In this document: piece by piece, positions 6,176 to 8,217 of the stretch | How positions within the stretch are numbered: position 1 is the first letter of the stretch | How the letters are laid out: every line of letters starts with the position of its first letter | NCBI GenBank assembly: GCA_024231375.1 | Contig: JAAEQP010000055.1 | Coordinates: 1-8,217 of the forward strand | DNA from: a bacterium | GTDB taxonomy: Bacteria; Hydrogenedentota; Hydrogenedentia; Hydrogenedentiales; SLHB01 | DNA length: 8,217 nt | Reading direction: 5' to 3' | Made by a program: the position numbers and the translations under genes | Notes under the pieces: model-generated | Told to the model about the DNA's origin: nothing | What the model saw: the letters and a program-made list of their open reading frames with translations, nothing else | Databases searched by the model: none

Positions 6176-8107
6176 ATGGCTGACGAAAAGAAAATAGGTA
6201 ACGACACCTCGCGCGCTCCCGTGAGTCAGCGCGGCCAAAAGGTGACGGCCGATGTACCGGAAGGCGCCATCGGCGCGACGGTAACGGTCGACATCGATGG
6301 CAAGGAAGTGAAAGTCCCCATGGGGACCACGATTCTCGAGGCGGCCCGCACGATCGGGATCAAGATCCCGACCCTGTGCCATCACGAGGATCTCTGCATC
6401 GCGGGCGTGTGCCGCGTATGCGTGGTCGAGGTGGAAGGCCAGCGGACGTTGCAGGCGGCCTGCGCGTTCCCGATTACGGCCCCCATCAAGGTCAAGACCC
6501 ATACCCGCAAGGTGCGCCAGGCCCGCCGGCACATCATCGACCTGCTCCTGTCGACGCACTACGGCGAGTGTTACGCGTGCGCGCGCAACAACAACTGCGA
6601 ACTGCAGTCCCTCGCTAAAGAATACGGCGTCGATTTCTTCCGGTTCGGTCATCCGGACAAGCCGAAGTTCGAGATGGATCTCTCGAGTCATTCGGTGTTC
6701 CGCGACATGAACAAGTGCGTGCTCTGCCGCCGGTGCATCCGTACCTGCATCGATTTGCAGGAAGTGGGCGTGCTCGACGTCGATGGCCGCGGCGCGGAGT
6801 CGAAGGTCGTCACCTTCGAAGACAAGCCGCTATCCGACGTGGTTTGCATCAATTGCGGACAGTGCATCAACCGCTGTCCCACGGGCGCGTTGCGCGCCAA
6901 CGACCCGACCGACGACGTCTGGGCCGCCATCGACGACCCGACGAAGCACGTCGTCATCCAGACGGCGCCGAGCCCCCGTGCGGGCATCGGTGAGTGCTTC
7001 GGTCTCGAGCCCGGCATCCCGATGACGCTCGAGATGAACACGGCCCTTCGCCGGTGCGGCTTCGACCGCATCTTCGACACCAACTTCACCGCCGACCTCA
7101 CCATCATCGAGGAAGGCACGGAGTTGATCATCCGGCTGTACAAGGCTCTCGTCGGAGGCGACACGGAAGTGGCCCTTCCCCAGTTCACGAGCTGCTCGCC
7201 GGGTTGGGTGAAGTACATCGAGCATTTCTATCCGGAACTGCTCGGCCACATGTCGTCGGCGAAGAGTCCGCAGCAGATGTTCGGGTCGGTCATCAAGACC
7301 TACTACGCGGACTTGAACAAGGTCGATCCCAAAGACATCGTGACCGTGGCGCTCATGCCGTGCTCGGCCAAGAAGTACGAGTGCAACCGGCCCGAGATGA
7401 GCGATAGCGGCTTCAAGGATGTCGACTACGGTCTGACCACCCGCGAACTGGCCAAGATGATCAGTGAAGCGGGCATCCATCTTCCCGACATGCCCAAGTC
7501 CCCGTTCGACGATCCCTTCGGACAGGAAACGGGCTCGGGCGTCATCTTCGGCGCATCCGGCGGCGTGATGGAAGCGGCGTTGCGGACGGTCATCGAGTTG
7601 GTGTGCGGCATCAAGGTCGAAGACCTCTACGAGCACGCCGACATCATCCCGCTGCGCGGGTTCGACGGCATCAAGTACGCCGAGATCACCGTGCCGGACG
7701 TGGGTCCGGTGCCGGATCTGCTGAAGCCGTTGGTGCCGAATTGGGATTGGCTCAAGGGTGCGACCGTCAAGGTCGGTATTGCCCATGGTACGGCCAACGC
7801 CAAGAAGGTGCTTGACGACATCAAGGCAGGTGGCAAGTTCAGCGAATGCCACTTCATCGAATTCATGGCCTGTCCGGGCGGTTGCCTGGGCGGTGGCGGC
7901 CAGCCGATCCCGACGACACCGGAGATTCGGAAAGCACGCGCCAAGGCCATCTACGCCGAGGACAGCCGGTCCGAGGTCCGCAAATCGCACGAAAACCCGG
8001 CCGTACTGGAACTGTACACCAAGTTCCTGACGGACGGTCCCTGCGGCCACCTCAGCCACAAGCTGTTGCACACGCACTACACGCCTCGCGGCAAGTACAT
8101 CGTGTAA
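6176..8107 (+). CDS. hydA: [FeFe] hydrogenase catalytic subunit HydA with four accessory Fe-S sites
   Basis: The 643-residue protein catalyses reversible H2 formation in the cytoplasm. After about 36 extra residues comes a plant-type [2Fe-2S] domain (Cys68, 79, 82, 96), then a His-ligated [4Fe-4S] site (His128, Cys132, 135, 141), then a two-[4Fe-4S] ferredoxin (Cys181, 184, 187, 191 and Cys224, 227, 230, 234). The H-cluster domain has L1 T-S-C-S-P-G-W (338-344), L2 M-P-C-S-A-K-K-Y-E (394-402) and L3 E-F-M-A-C-P-G-G-C-L-G-G-G-G-Q-P (562-577). Proton-path residues matching Clostridium pasteurianum CpI are kept: Cys340, Glu313, Glu316, Arg320, Ser360. L1 has Ser341 where CpI has its cluster ligand Cys300. 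The small-subunit-like domain is fused at the C-terminus (about 585-640). AAGGAGA (6164-6170) precedes the ATG, 44 bases after hydB. Maturases HydE, HydF and HydG, needed to build the H-cluster, are not in the window. Confidence 0.96.
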   Translation: MADEKKIGNDTSRAPVSQRGQKVTADVPEGAIGATVTVDIDGKEVKVPMGTTILEAARTIGIKIPTLCHHEDLCIAGVCRVCVVEVEGQRTLQAACAFPITAPIKVKTHTRKVRQARRHIIDLLLSTHYGECYACARNNNCELQSLAKEYGVDFFRFGHPDKPKFEMDLSSHSVFRDMNKCVLCRRCIRTCIDLQEVGVLDVDGRGAESKVVTFEDKPLSDVVCINCGQCINRCPTGALRANDPTDDVWAAIDDPTKHVVIQTAPSPRAGIGECFGLEPGIPMTLEMNTALRRCGFDRIFDTNFTADLTIIEEGTELIIRLYKALVGGDTEVALPQFTSCSPGWVKYIEHFYPELLGHMSSAKSPQQMFGSVIKTYYADLNKVDPKDIVTVALMPCSAKKYECNRPEMSDSGFKDVDYGLTTRELAKMISEAGIHLPDMPKSPFDDPFGQETGSGVIFGASGGVMEAALRTVIELVCGIKVEDLYEHADIIPLRGFDGIKYAEITVPDVGPVPDLLKPLVPNWDWLKGATVKVGIAHGTANAKKVLDDIKAGGKFSECHFIEFMACPGGCLGGGGQPIPTTPEIRKARAKAIYAEDSRSEVRKSHENPAVLELYTKFLTDGPCGHLSHKLLHTHYTPRGKYIV

Positions 8108-8134
8108 CTCGCGCACAAACCCTTCAGACCCACA

Positions 8135-8163
8135 AGCCGGGCGGGAGCCACTCCCGCCCGGCT
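8135..8163 (+). terminator. Rho-independent terminator of the hydrogenase operon
   Basis: A perfect 13-bp stem (8135-8147 with 8151-8163) around a three-base CCA loop starts 27 bases after the hydA stop. The tail that follows, CTGTCTTT, is only moderately T-rich. The GC-rich stem and position make it the likely operon end. The remaining bases to 8217 show no supported gene. Confidence 0.85.
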
Positions 8164-8217
8164 CTGTCTTTCGGAAGAGACGCACTTCTGAACAGCCCCG
8201 CAGACGCCCGCGCTACA

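Noticed and set aside
4887..6176. 429-residue open frame on the minus strand opposite hydB
   Set aside because: It is a shadow frame of high-GC coding DNA. The plus strand has every NuoF motif, and the minus product has no recognisable family, no ribosome site of note and a biased composition.
6830..8185. 451-residue open frame on the minus strand opposite hydA
   Set aside because: It lies antisense to the conserved H-cluster domain, crosses the operon terminator and has an Arg/Asp/Val-rich composition typical of antisense shadows.

Overview
The window is GC-rich DNA with tightly packed, high-GC coding regions. It mixes carbohydrate-related genes (a GH95-type glycosidase, a secreted FG-GAP repeat protein, a Gfo/Idh/MocA oxidoreductase) with an operon for an NAD(H)-linked [FeFe] hydrogenase. 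This combination suggests an anaerobic or facultatively fermentative polysaccharide degrader. The gene style resembles the Planctomycetes/Lentisphaerae/Hydrogenedentota part of bacterial diversity, but no phylogenetic marker is present and the assignment is a weak inference.

Layout. Bases 1-657 (+) hold the 3' end of a GH95-like glycosidase. Bases 658-954 have no gene but carry a dense series of short perfect hairpins (about 695-943), probably one copy of a dispersed non-coding repeat. Bases 955-2349 (-) encode a secreted FG-GAP/VCBS-type beta-propeller protein convergent with the glycosidase. A 181-base divergent spacer separates it from a Gfo/Idh/MocA oxidoreductase (2531-3718, +). Bases 3719-4016 are a relatively AT-rich spacer with a hairpin, a plausible sigma70-type promoter and an inverted repeat that partly resembles a Rex operator. 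Bases 4017-8107 (+) are a four-gene operon: a stand-alone receiver-domain response regulator, hydC (NuoE-like), hydB (NuoF-like) and hydA ([FeFe] hydrogenase). It ends in a strong 13-bp hairpin terminator at 8135-8163.

How the hydrogenase genes work together. HydB carries the NAD(H)- and FMN-binding core and one [4Fe-4S] site, HydC carries one [2Fe-2S] site, and HydA has four accessory Fe-S sites leading to the H-cluster. Together they form a soluble enzyme that exchanges electrons between NADH and protons/H2. Two points deserve attention. HydB is only the NuoF core: it lacks the N-terminal [2Fe-2S] domain and the C-terminal ferredoxin domain found in well-known electron-bifurcating HydB proteins. 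HydA has Ser in place of the second Cys of the first H-cluster motif (T-S-C-S-P-G-W). The operon also begins with an orphan receiver protein, and the Rex-like repeat would fit NADH/NAD+ control.

I did not find a clearly new type of system. The most distinctive features are the reduced HydB architecture, the L1 motif variant, the receiver gene within the operon, and the hairpin array.
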